Source of the DNA: Levilactobacillus senmaizukei DSM 21775 = NBRC 103853
Lineage (GTDB): Bacteria; Bacillota; Bacilli; Lactobacillales; Lactobacillaceae
NCBI RefSeq assembly: GCF_001592085.1
Contig: NZ_BCWD01000008.1
Location: 27,644-91,643 of the forward strand
Length of the DNA: 64,000 nucleotides
Reading direction: 5' to 3'
A program made the translations under genes and the position numbers. The notes under the pieces were generated by a model, which saw only the letters and a program-made list of their open reading frames with translations, had not been told where the DNA came from and did no database searches. This document shows positions 37,800 through 46,404 of this stretch, piece by piece. The first letter of the stretch is position 1. Every line of letters starts with the position of its first letter.

Positions 37800-38348
37800 A
37801 TGGCACAACCACCGTATCATCGTCAAAATTTAGCGGCCGCAATCGCGCAGCAGGCGCGGCAACAATTGGGCCAACAGGGGGTTGGCCAGCTCTCGCTGCG
37901 CCAGATTGCCCGCGACCTAGGCGTGACGCCGGCGGCCGTTTACCGGCATTATCCGGATAAGCAAGCCTTACTGGCTCAATTACACGTTACGGTAGCCGAA
38001 GAGGTTCAGGCGGCCTTACAGGAGGGTGTTTTGGTGTCTAACGATGCTAACGCCATGTTCCACCGGATGGTCCAGAACTTTTTGGCCTTTCGTCAAGATC
38101 AACCGTTCGCCATGGCCTTTTATCTTCAAGGGGCGCTCACGCTGCCACAGGGACTGGTGACCGTGATTAACCTGGTCAATACGGCCCATGGTCGGGTAAC
38201 GTTGCCGTACCAGGCAGCTAGTGTCTGGACCTTCTTAATTGGGATCGTCACGCAACCCCAGGGGGTTCTCTCGCGGCCGACCGTGTTGGCAATTTGTGAA
38301 CGACTCTTGGTCTCGCCGGCGGCCTCCGCGGAAAATCCCGAGGCATAG
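37800..38348 (+). CDS. TetR/AcrR family transcriptional regulator
   Basis: A 182-residue repressor. The N-terminal DNA-binding domain holds the helix-turn-helix LSLRQIARDLGVTPAAVYRHYPDK (given here by its parts: LRQIARDLGV, then TPAAVYRHYPDK) and the C-terminal half is the ligand and dimer domain. The ATG at 37800 has AAGGAGG 8 bases upstream. The nested palindrome immediately upstream points to autoregulation, with the CPBP gene and perhaps the nitroreductase downstream as further targets. The ligand cannot be guessed. Confidence 0.85.
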   Translation: MAQPPYHRQNLAAAIAQQARQQLGQQGVGQLSLRQIARDLGVTPAAVYRHYPDKQALLAQLHVTVAEEVQAALQEGVLVSNDANAMFHRMVQNFLAFRQDQPFAMAFYLQGALTLPQGLVTVINLVNTAHGRVTLPYQAASVWTFLIGIVTQPQGVLSRPTVLAICERLLVSPAASAENPEA

Positions 38349-38361
38349 TGGGGTAATTACT

Positions 38362-38378
38362 TTACTTCCAAAAAGTAA
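38362..38378. promoter_or_regulatory. short inverted repeat upstream of the nitroreductase
   Basis: TTACTT (38362-38367) and AAGTAA (38373-38378) separated by 5 bases, 83 bases before the nitroreductase start; it resembles operators of HxlR/MarR-type repressors but no such gene is adjacent. Confidence 0.3.
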
Positions 38379-38460
38379 GTGATAGACTTAATCTACCGTG
38401 TCAATTAACGCCGGTGACGAAACATTCGGTCACCTGGCATGAGAAATGAGGAAATTAATG

Positions 38461-39063
38461 ATGAAAAACAACTTATTAGACCTAGCCAAACAACGTCGGA
38501 CCATCTACGACTTGGGCCGAAATCTTTCTTTCACCCAGGATGAATTAACGACTTTGATTAAGGACACCATCAAACAGGCACCCTCGGCCTTTAACAATCA
38601 AACAACGCGAGCCGTCATTTTGTACGGCGCTTCCCATGAGAAACTTTGGGATATCGTGATCAACCGGTTGAAGAGTGAGGTTCCCGATGAGGCCGCCTTT
38701 GCGAGGACCAGTGCCAAGGTGAAAGCGTTCAAGGCGGCCTTCGGCACAATTCTTTACTTCACCGAGACCAAGACGGTGGCGGAATTTGAAAAGAACTTCC
38801 CGCTGTATGCGGCGAACTTTCAGGATTGGTCTGAACAGGCTCAAGGGAATGCCCAGTACGCGGTTTGGACCGCCTTGGCCGAAAATGGGGTAGGTGCTAA
38901 CCTTCAACACTACAATCCACTGATTGACGATGACGTGCGGGCAGCCTTTGATATTCCAGCTAGCTGGCGGTTGCGGGCCCAAATGGACTTTGGTTCAATC
39001 GAGACGCCTGCCGGTAACAAGGACCACTTGGCCGACGATGTGTTATTCAAGGTTTTTAACTAA
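38461..39063 (+). CDS. nitroreductase family oxidoreductase
   Basis: A 200-residue FMN-dependent NAD(P)H oxidoreductase of the nitroreductase fold: RRTIYDLG at the N-terminus (the usual RRSxR-like FMN-binding region), QAPSAFNNQTTRAVIL, and ENGVGANLQHYNP for the second FMN-binding stretch. It belongs to the subgroup annotated as MhqN/YdgI or 'fatty acid repression' relatives. GAGG stands before two adjacent ATG codons (38458, 38461); either may be used. Terminated by a strong hairpin. Confidence 0.82.
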   Translation: MKNNLLDLAKQRRTIYDLGRNLSFTQDELTTLIKDTIKQAPSAFNNQTTRAVILYGASHEKLWDIVINRLKSEVPDEAAFARTSAKVKAFKAAFGTILYFTETKTVAEFEKNFPLYAANFQDWSEQAQGNAQYAVWTALAENGVGANLQHYNPLIDDDVRAAFDIPASWRLRAQMDFGSIETPAGNKDHLADDVLFKVFN

Positions 39064-39075
39064 CTAAACAATTAG

Positions 39076-39105
39076 CGGCGACCTGCGGTGGGTCGCCGTT
39101 TTTTT
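39076..39105 (+). terminator. terminator of the nitroreductase gene
   Basis: 8-bp GC stem (39076-39083 with 39091-39098) followed by seven T residues. Confidence 0.9.
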
Positions 39106-39194
39106 CGTGCGCTAACATTGTGGTGGCAAGCAAGAGATATGCTAAAATGGTCTCAGTAAGTTTGGTCATGAATGGGTCAGGAGGCAAGATAAGG

Positions 39195-40319
39195 ATGCAA
39201 AAGAGAATTGCAATTATTGGTGGCGGCATTGTGGGGGCCACGGCTGCTTTTTATCTGAGTCAGTTACCAGGTGCGCAACAGGTTAAGGTGACCCTGTTTG
39301 ACGATGGGGTTGGCCAAGCAACCAGTGCGGCAGCGGGCATTATCTCACCCTGGTTATCGAAGCGCCGGAATCAGCGGTGGTATCGGTTAGCCAAGGCGGG
39401 GGCTGCGTTATATCCTGAGTTGATTCACGATGCTCACTTGGGGACGGAAGTGTATCAACAGACCGGAACTATCGTGACCCGTGAAGCTGCGGTAGATCTT
39501 GAGGTGCTCGCTCACCTGGCCCAAGAACGGCGACAAACGGCGCCCACTATGGGGGACGTTCGGGTGCTCTCGGCTAAAGAGATACAGGCTCAGTTGCCCA
39601 TGTTGACGGCGCCCCAACCAGGCGTTCTGATTAGTGGCGGGGCCCGTGTCGATGGCCCAGCCTTGGTTCAAGGTTTATTGCAACGTGCAAGTGAGGTTAA
39701 TTTAAGCATCAAACGCGAACGGGTCACGTTGACCACCAGCGGGGATGTGGTGACTTCCATGGGTCCAAAACGGTTTGACCGGGTCATCGTGACCGTTGGG
39801 GCGTGGTTGAAAGAAGTCTTAGCGCCGGTAGGCATTACCGCTGATGTGCGACCACAAAAAGGCCAACTCATCGAGCTGGCCGTCAAGGATTATCCATTAC
39901 AGGAACAGATGCCGGTGTTGATGCCGGAAGGCGAACGGGACTTTATTCCATTTGGGCATGGTAAATTAATCGTCGGCGCCACTCATGAAGACGGCGGAAA
40001 ATTTGACTTGAGCCGTGATCCCGCGGTTAAGGCCGATCTCCTTGCCAGTGCCCAGCGCCTGGTGAGCGGTTTGACACCGGAGAGCATTACCGGGATGCGG
40101 GTTGGCACTCGTGCCTACACGTCCGACTTTGCGCCATTCTTCGGACCGGTGCCGGAACACGAAAAGTTACTGGTGGCCTCTGGTCTAGGCTCCTCCGGCT
40201 TGACCACTGGGCCAGAGATTGGGCGGCGGTTGGCCGGATCCGCGCTGTATGGCGGCGAACCCGACTGGAGTGAGTACGAGAAGCCATTGACGACTTATTT
40301 GTCTTCTTCGGCGGAATGA
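39195..40319 (+). CDS. DadA-like FAD-dependent oxidoreductase
   Basis: A 374-residue flavoprotein of the DAO family (D-amino acid dehydrogenase, glycine oxidase, sarcosine oxidase group). It opens with the FAD-binding Rossmann motif IAIIGGGIVGATAAFYL and keeps the conserved SAAAGIISPWLS region, the MRVGTRAYTSDFAPFFGP block and ASGLGSSGLTTGPEIG near the end. Substrate not resolved. The ATG at 39195 has AGGAGG 10 bases upstream. Its 3' end overlaps the RNase H-like gene on the other strand by 25 bases. Confidence 0.82.
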   Translation: MQKRIAIIGGGIVGATAAFYLSQLPGAQQVKVTLFDDGVGQATSAAAGIISPWLSKRRNQRWYRLAKAGAALYPELIHDAHLGTEVYQQTGTIVTREAAVDLEVLAHLAQERRQTAPTMGDVRVLSAKEIQAQLPMLTAPQPGVLISGGARVDGPALVQGLLQRASEVNLSIKRERVTLTTSGDVVTSMGPKRFDRVIVTVGAWLKEVLAPVGITADVRPQKGQLIELAVKDYPLQEQMPVLMPEGERDFIPFGHGKLIVGATHEDGGKFDLSRDPAVKADLLASAQRLVSGLTPESITGMRVGTRAYTSDFAPFFGPVPEHEKLLVASGLGSSGLTTGPEIGRRLAGSALYGGEPDWSEYEKPLTTYLSSSAE

Positions 40320-40702
40320 AGGGCCTGATTGGCTAGAGTGTGGGCGCCCTGATTCTGTTTCTCGGGAACCCATTGCGTTAGGACCAGCTGAAAGGGTGCC
40401 TGGGCGGCCAACAGATCGTCCACCCACAACTGGTAATGTTTTGCATAATGTTTGGTCAAACTGTCACTGACAATCTGACTATCGGTATAGAATAAAATGG
40501 TAGTTGTAGCCGTATCATCACCCACCAAGCGGGTCAAGTGTTCAAAGCCCAGGCGGGCTACCTCAAATTCTGCGGTGTGGTTGGTTGTCGCAGTCAGGGG
40601 AACCTTGAGCTGAGTCTGGTGATGGTCATGAATAATTAGGATTCCGCCGGCACTGAGGCCTGTTTGGGGCTGGGTGGCGGCATCGGTATACAAGGTATAC
40701 AC
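40295..40702 (-). CDS. ribonuclease HI-like protein with altered active site
   Basis: About 135 residues with the RNase H fold: first Asp in LYTDAAT, Glu in NHTAEFEVARLG, second Asp in FYTDSQIV. The fourth acidic position, normally Asp in an NxxADxLA motif, is His here (GAHTLANQAL). This substitution occurs in the YpeP-like subgroup of RNase H proteins, so activity on RNA:DNA hybrids is uncertain. The GTG at 40702 has GGAG 8 bases upstream; a GTG at 40711 overlaps that site. Convergent with the FAD oxidoreductase, sharing 25 bases. Confidence 0.78.
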   Translation of the reverse strand: MYTLYTDAATQPQTGLSAGGILIIHDHHQTQLKVPLTATTNHTAEFEVARLGFEHLTRLVGDDTATTTILFYTDSQIVSDSLTKHYAKHYQLWVDDLLAAQAPFQLVLTQWVPEKQNQGAHTLANQALHSAEEDK

Positions 40703-40740
40703 AAGAATCACTCCAATCTATTGATGAGGTGTTGTAGTTA

Positions 40741-41151
40741 ATGATAACCCAAGAACGACGTTTTTTATATCAACCCAATCCACTGAGTTCCGTGATCAAT
40801 TGGAGTTGGACCTTGATTGTTTTGATGATGGGGGCCATCTTCTGGCTGGAAATCACTCATTTTAACTGGTACACGCTGGGCTTTTTTGTGGCCTTTGCAC
40901 TACTGTGTTGGATCGAGATTCATTTCAGAAATATCACGATGGTTAAGGGTGTCCTGACGGTCAGCACCGTCTTGAATCATCGGCACCTGGTCATTCCCCT
41001 GAAGCAAATCAGTAGTGTCCATCTGAGCCGCTACCGGTTAGGGCTCGTTGCGCAAGGCAAGATTTACCAGTTCCTGTTGCCGCGTAATTCGGCGATTGAA
41101 CTTGCCGGATTGATCAGTGAGGCCACCGGGATTGAGGAGGAAAAAGCTTGA
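40741..41151 (+). CDS. EbsA-like two-helix membrane protein
   Basis: A 136-residue protein with two close membrane helices (about 19-38 and 46-62) followed by a PH-like beta-rich domain ([21 protein letters not shown]). The [18 protein letters not shown] start resembles EbsA-family proteins of lactobacilli and enterococci, which are often found beside an RNase H-like gene as here; this is from memory. Function unknown. Its stop overlaps the TTG start of fhs, so the two are coupled. Confidence 0.6.
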   Translation: MITQERRFLYQPNPLSSVINWSWTLIVLMMGAIFWLEITHFNWYTLGFFVAFALLCWIEIHFRNITMVKGVLTVSTVLNHRHLVIPLKQISSVHLSRYRLGLVAQGKIYQFLLPRNSAIELAGLISEATGIEEEKA

Positions 41152-42803
41152 ACGATATTGAAATTTCACAACAAACAACGCTAGAACCCATCGAAAAGAT
41201 TGCGGCTAAGGTGGGCTTAACACCCGATCAGATTGAACCGTATGGTCATACGAAGGCGAAGATTACCTTGCCCCTGAAGAATCCCAAGACCAGTGGCAAA
41301 TTAGTGCTGGTGACGTCGATTAATCCGACGCCAGCCGGTGAGGGGAAGTCCACGGTCGTGGTCGGCCTGGGAGATGCCATGAACCAAGCGGGACACTCAA
41401 CCGTCCTGGCCTTACGGGAACCCTCAATGGGCCCCGTTATGGGGATGAAGGGTGGTGCCACCGGGGGTGGCTACGCTCAGGTGGTGCCGATGGAAGACAT
41501 CAACCTCCACTTTACGGGGGACATGCACGCCCTGACGGAGGCCCACGATACGCTAGCAGCTTTGATTGATAATCATATTCATCAAGGGAACGCCCTAAAC
41601 TTGGACCCTCGGCAGATTGTCTGGAAACGGGTCCTTGATATTAATGACCGTGAGTTACGGCAGACGGTCATCGGACTTGGTGGCCGGACCTCTGGGGTGC
41701 CCCGTCAGGATGGTTTTGACATCACAGTGGCCAGCGAATTGATGGCAGTCCTGTGTCTCAGTGAAGACCTTAGTGACCTGAAGGAACGGGTTAACCGCAT
41801 TTTAATCGGCTATAACTATGATCGCGAACCCGTGACCGTTGGTGACTTGAAGGTTGGTGGCGCGATTACGCTGTTATTGAAAGATGCCATTAAACCCAAC
41901 TTAGTCCAGACGTTGGAACACAACCCGGCAATTATTCATGGTGGCCCGTTTGCCAACATCGCCCATGGCTGTAACTCCGTGCTGGCTACGCAAACGGCGT
42001 TGCAACTGGGCGACTATTGCGTGACGGAGGCTGGCTTCGGTGCCGACCTCGGTGGTGAAAAATTTATGGATATTAAGACGCCGGTCTTGGGCAAGACGCC
42101 GGATGCTGTGGTTGTGGTGGCGACTGTGCGGGCCCTTAAGTACAACGGTGGCGTGAAGCGCGCCGACCTGACCAATGAGAACGTTGCGGCGCTAAAACAA
42201 GGTAGCGTTAACTTGAAACGCCACATTGCCAGCATGCAACAATATGGTGTTCCCGTCGTGGTGGCTATCAATCGGTTCACGAGCGACACAGATGCCGAAG
42301 TGGCGGCTTTAACCAAGGTCGTCACAGAGCTCGGGGTTGCCGTGGCTCCGACGACGGTGTGGGCCGATGGTGGGGCCGGTGCCAGCGACCTGGCCGCTAA
42401 GGTGGTGGCTGCAACCCAGCAGCCCAAGGATTTCCACCGATTGAATCCGGCAGGAACCGACCTGATGACGCAAATGACGACGATTACTCAGAAAATTTAC
42501 GGTGGTGCGCGGGTTGAACTGTCGGCGAAGGCGCAACGTCAGCTGAAGACCTTTGCCAAGTATGGGTGGGATAAGTTGCCCGTCTGCATGGCGAAGACCC
42601 AGTATTCACTGACAGATGATCCGCATGCGTTGGGGGCACCGAGTGACTTCACGATTAACGTGCGAGAGCTTTCGCCACGATTGGGTGCTGGCTTTGTCGT
42701 TGCCTTGACGGGTAACGTCTTGACAATGCCAGGATTGCCGAAGCATCCGGCGGCACTTGATATGGATATCGATGCCGATGGTAAAATTACCGGATTATTT
42801 TAA
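41148..42803 (+). CDS. fhs: formate-tetrahydrofolate ligase
   Basis: A 551-residue enzyme that makes 10-formyl-THF from formate, THF and ATP for purine and formyl-methionine synthesis. The ATP loop is [19 protein letters not shown], and the family signatures [20 protein letters not shown] and [12 protein letters not shown] are intact; length is normal. The start is TTG at 41148 with GGAGG 7 bases upstream, overlapping the previous stop codon. It links to the riboswitch-controlled folate transporter gene at 52.6 kb only by pathway. Confidence 0.97.
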   Translation: MNDIEISQQTTLEPIEKIAAKVGLTPDQIEPYGHTKAKITLPLKNPKTSGKLVLVTSINPTPAGEGKSTVVVGLGDAMNQAGHSTVLALREPSMGPVMGMKGGATGGGYAQVVPMEDINLHFTGDMHALTEAHDTLAALIDNHIHQGNALNLDPRQIVWKRVLDINDRELRQTVIGLGGRTSGVPRQDGFDITVASELMAVLCLSEDLSDLKERVNRILIGYNYDREPVTVGDLKVGGAITLLLKDAIKPNLVQTLEHNPAIIHGGPFANIAHGCNSVLATQTALQLGDYCVTEAGFGADLGGEKFMDIKTPVLGKTPDAVVVVATVRALKYNGGVKRADLTNENVAALKQGSVNLKRHIASMQQYGVPVVVAINRFTSDTDAEVAALTKVVTELGVAVAPTTVWADGGAGASDLAAKVVAATQQPKDFHRLNPAGTDLMTQMTTITQKIYGGARVELSAKAQRQLKTFAKYGWDKLPVCMAKTQYSLTDDPHALGAPSDFTINVRELSPRLGAGFVVALTGNVLTMPGLPKHPAALDMDIDADGKITGLF

Positions 42804-42820
42804 ACTGATTTGAAGCACGA

Positions 42821-42848
42821 GGCTGGAGCGTAGGTTCCAGCTTTTTTT
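42821..42848 (+). terminator. terminator of fhs
   Basis: Stem 42822-42827 with 42836-42841 in a slightly longer hairpin, then seven T residues. Confidence 0.85.
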
Positions 42849-43186
42849 GTGAGCTGATTAGGGAGTGGCCCATTGGATGGCTTGGTTTAGTCAATACCAC
42901 AATTAGGTCAAGTTTGAAGAGTTTTGGCATTAGGATCGGTATGCTCGAGGAGGATCTACACGTCGTTAACCGATGAGTGACAACGTATAAGGAGCCTGAC
43001 CGATGAGGCTAATTAATAAAAACTTGGATAAGCCTTGCCATGTCATGGGTTTCTTATTTTCTTTGATGGACTGTCTGAATTCGGGTTCCCGGGGATGAGT
43101 AGCTGGCAAATGACGCGGAAGATCCCCAGTTTGCCTTTGATTTATCGAAATTTATCGGGCGTCAATGCCCGGTTGTTCTGATTTTC
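42849..43186. other. intergenic stretch upstream of lspA
   Basis: No gene that I can support. A 31-codon frame at 43003-43098 has an AAGGAG 8 bases before its ATG but no other sign of coding. A small GC hairpin (about 43158-43172) precedes the lspA promoter. Confidence 0.4.
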
Positions 43187-43195
43187 TGGTATACT
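43187..43195 (+). promoter_or_regulatory. extended -10 promoter of lspA
   Basis: TGGTATACT, an extended -10 element 39 bases before the lspA start. Confidence 0.55.
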
Positions 43196-43233
43196 TTTTA
43201 ACAACGACTTATAGGAAAGGTGTTCCCTAATTT

Positions 43234-43701
43234 ATGCTGATTGTCGATACAATCTTAATCATCGTACTCGTGGTCATTGACCAATTCATTAAGCACGCCG
43301 TGGTGGCGAATATTGCCTTAGGGGGTCAGCACGTCTTGATCCCGGGGTTCTTATCGCTGACCCATCTGCGTAACGACGGAGCGGCATGGAGCATCTTACA
43401 AGGCCAGATGTGGTTCTTCGCGGTTATTGCGATTGCCGCGTTAGGAATCATGGGCTATTTCTTCTGGCAATACCGGTCGAATCGCGACCACTGGCTGGAA
43501 GAATTGGGGCTGGCGCTAATGATGGCTGGCACGATTGGGAACTTCATTGACCGACTGCTTCAGGGCTACGTGGTCGATATGTTCCAACTTGATTTCATTA
43601 ATTTTCCAATTTTTAATTTTGCGGACAGCTGTTTAACCCTAGGTGTTGTGGCGATTGCCATCGGGGTGTTTATAGCTGATCGACGGGAGGACCAAAAATG
43701 A
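43234..43701 (+). CDS. lspA: lipoprotein signal peptidase (signal peptidase II)
   Basis: A 155-residue membrane aspartic protease with four helices that cleaves prolipoproteins after lipidation. The two catalytic aspartates lie in the conserved blocks GNFIDRLLQGYVVDM and FNFADSCLTLG. The stop overlaps the start of rluD (ATGA), the standard lspA-rluD pair of Firmicutes, with pyrR following. Confidence 0.95.
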   Translation: MLIVDTILIIVLVVIDQFIKHAVVANIALGGQHVLIPGFLSLTHLRNDGAAWSILQGQMWFFAVIAIAALGIMGYFFWQYRSNRDHWLEELGLALMMAGTIGNFIDRLLQGYVVDMFQLDFINFPIFNFADSCLTLGVVAIAIGVFIADRREDQK

Positions 43702-44624
43702 CACAAGACATGGCGTTTACGGTAACGGCCGCAGAACGACTTGATAAATTAGTTGCAGATACAGAGAAAACTATCTCACGGTCCCAGGCCAAGGCGGCCA
43801 TCGAGGCGGGCCAAATTACGGTGGATGGTCAGACGGTAAAGCCAAAGTTTAAGGCGAATGTTGGCGCGCAGGTGGCGATTAGTTTGCCCGATCCAGAACC
43901 GATTGACCTGGAACCCGAGAATATTCCCCTAGACATTGTCTATGAAGACAACGACGTTATTGTGGTGAATAAGCCCCAGGGAATGGTTGTTCATCCCGCA
44001 CCGGGTCATCCCAACCATACCCTGGTGAATGCCTTGCTCTACCACAGCCCACTCTCGGAAATTAATGGAGAGTTGCGGCCGGGAATCGTTCACCGAATTG
44101 ATAAGGATACCTCGGGATTGTTAATGGTTGCCAAGAACGACCAGGCACATCAGAGCCTATCTGCCCAATTGCAGGCGAAAACTAATCTGCGGGAGTATGT
44201 GGCGATCGTTCACGGTAACTTTAAGGAAGAAACCGGGATTATCAAGGCGCCTCTGGGGCGATCACCCAAGGACCGTAAGAAACAGGCGGTTGTTGCCGAC
44301 GGGCGGCCTGCGGTGACCCATTTCCGGGTTCTTGAACGCTATGGCGACTACTCACTGATTGCCTGTCGCCTGGAAACCGGCCGGACCCATCAGATTCGGG
44401 TGCACATGGCTTACATCAATCATCCGGTCGCCGGGGACCCCTTATACGGGCCTAAGAAGACGTTGAAGGGTGACGGGCAGTACTTGCACGCCAAGACCCT
44501 AGGCTTCAAGCAACCCACCACAGGCGAGGAACTAGCGTTCAGTACGCCGGTGCCAGCTAACTTTGCCGCCGTTGTTAAGCGATTGCGGCAACAGGCAGGC
44601 CTACCGATTGATCAGGAAATTTAG
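43698..44624 (+). CDS. RluD/YlyB-type pseudouridine synthase
   Basis: A 308-residue RluA-family enzyme that isomerises uridines in 23S rRNA. N-terminal S4 RNA-binding domain (LDKLVADTEKTISRSQAKAA), then the catalytic domain with the essential Asp in HRIDKDTSGLLMVAKN. Overlaps lspA by four bases. In Bacillus the same order lspA-rluD(ylyB)-pyrR is found. Confidence 0.92.
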   Translation: MTQDMAFTVTAAERLDKLVADTEKTISRSQAKAAIEAGQITVDGQTVKPKFKANVGAQVAISLPDPEPIDLEPENIPLDIVYEDNDVIVVNKPQGMVVHPAPGHPNHTLVNALLYHSPLSEINGELRPGIVHRIDKDTSGLLMVAKNDQAHQSLSAQLQAKTNLREYVAIVHGNFKEETGIIKAPLGRSPKDRKKQAVVADGRPAVTHFRVLERYGDYSLIACRLETGRTHQIRVHMAYINHPVAGDPLYGPKKTLKGDGQYLHAKTLGFKQPTTGEELAFSTPVPANFAAVVKRLRQQAGLPIDQEI

Positions 44625-44632
44625 ACTTTTTA

Positions 44633-44641
44633 TGCTAAAAT
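44633..44641 (+). promoter_or_regulatory. extended -10 upstream of pyrR
   Basis: TGCTAAAAT, an extended -10 nine bases after the rluD stop, about 120 bases before pyrR. Confidence 0.45.
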
Positions 44642-44655
44642 ATAACCAACAAAAC

Positions 44656-45297
<642 letters not shown>

Positions 45298-45325
45298 GAC
45301 TAACTGGTAAAGGGGCCGATTTTTC

Positions 45326-46402
45326 ATGGCAAAACGCTATTTAATTTTAGAAGACGGCTCGGCATACGCCGGTGAGGGATTTGGTGCTGGCGCGACGACG
45401 AGTGGTGAAGTCATCACCAATTTAAATCTTTTGGGTTATCAAGAGATTATTACTAACCAAATTTATCATAATCAAATACTTATCTTTTCACAGCCAGCAA
45501 TTGGTAACGTGGGGATTAACCATGATAGTTACGAGTCCATTTTGCCCACAGCCAAGGGAATGGTGGTCCGCGATGTCACAAACATTTCGACCAACCGGCT
45601 CTCACGATTATCGTTGGATGAGTTTCTCCAGCAACATAATATTCCCGGAATTAGTGGTATTGACACGCGCCACTTAATTCGAAAGCTGCGGCATATGGAT
45701 GGCCCAGTGAAGGGAAGCATTGTGGATGTGGCCGACGCCCACGCGTTTGACCAACTGAATGCCACGGTGTTGACGAATCGTCAGGTCGACCAGGTGGCCA
45801 CCCCGAAGCCTTATCCGAACCCGGATACCGGGAAGAACGTGGTCGTCATTGATTTTGGCTTGAAGCATGGGATTTTACGGCAGTTGTCGGAACGTCGGTG
45901 TAACGTCACGGTTCTACCGTGGACGGCCAGTGCCCAAGACGTGTTGAACCTGGATCCAGATGGGGTGCTTTTGTCGACCGGTCCCGGTTCGCCATTAGAT
46001 CTGGGAGACGGCGTGCTAGAAATGATTCGGACCGTGCAGGCGGAGATTCCCCTCTTTGCAATTGGCTTAGGGCACGAGCTCTTTGCCTTGGCTAATGGGG
46101 CGAGTCTACGACCATTACCGGTCGAATACCATGGGAGTAGCCATCCCATCCGCCGCATCATTACGAATGATATTATTTATGCGGCCCAGGGTCAGGGATA
46201 CGCGGTGGATGATAAGACCATTGACCGCGATCGACTGATTACCACCTATGTCGACCTGATTAATGGGACCGTTCAGGGACTCCGTCACCGGGATTATCCG
46301 GCGTTTTCGGTGCAATTCTTTACCGACGGGGCCCCCGGTCCTCATGAAAGTCGCGATTTATTTGACGAATTTATGGAAGCCATGACAGCACGGGAGGGAT
46401 AG
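45326..46402 (+). CDS. carbamoyl-phosphate synthase small-chain homologue without glutaminase triad
   Basis: A 358-residue protein that aligns from end to end with CarA/PyrAA: N-terminal small-chain domain (LILEDGSAYAGEGFG, SGEVITN, GISGIDTRHL) and a class I glutamine amidotransferase domain (VIDFGLKHGILR, LLSTGPGSP, LFAIGLGHELFALANGA). The catalytic Cys of the usual GICLGHQ is Gly247 (codon GGC at 46064-46066), the catalytic His and Glu of the usual QxHPE are Phe332 and Asp334 (QFFTDGAPGPH), and the TSQNHGY substrate loop is AAQGQGY. The frame is otherwise intact with a proper start. It cannot hydrolyse glutamine by the known mechanism. I therefore give no gene symbol; the fold and the position before carB show its origin as carA. 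Confidence 0.9.
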   Translation: MAKRYLILEDGSAYAGEGFGAGATTSGEVITNLNLLGYQEIITNQIYHNQILIFSQPAIGNVGINHDSYESILPTAKGMVVRDVTNISTNRLSRLSLDEFLQQHNIPGISGIDTRHLIRKLRHMDGPVKGSIVDVADAHAFDQLNATVLTNRQVDQVATPKPYPNPDTGKNVVVIDFGLKHGILRQLSERRCNVTVLPWTASAQDVLNLDPDGVLLSTGPGSPLDLGDGVLEMIRTVQAEIPLFAIGLGHELFALANGASLRPLPVEYHGSSHPIRRIITNDIIYAAQGQGYAVDDKTIDRDRLITTYVDLINGTVQGLRHRDYPAFSVQFFTDGAPGPHESRDLFDEFMEAMTAREG

Positions 46403-46404
46403 GT

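Noticed and set aside
43003..43098. 31-codon ORF with an AAGGAG upstream in the fhs-lspA gap
   Set aside because: Too short, no promoter or family, and the Shine-Dalgarno is part of a small hairpin; conservation would be needed.
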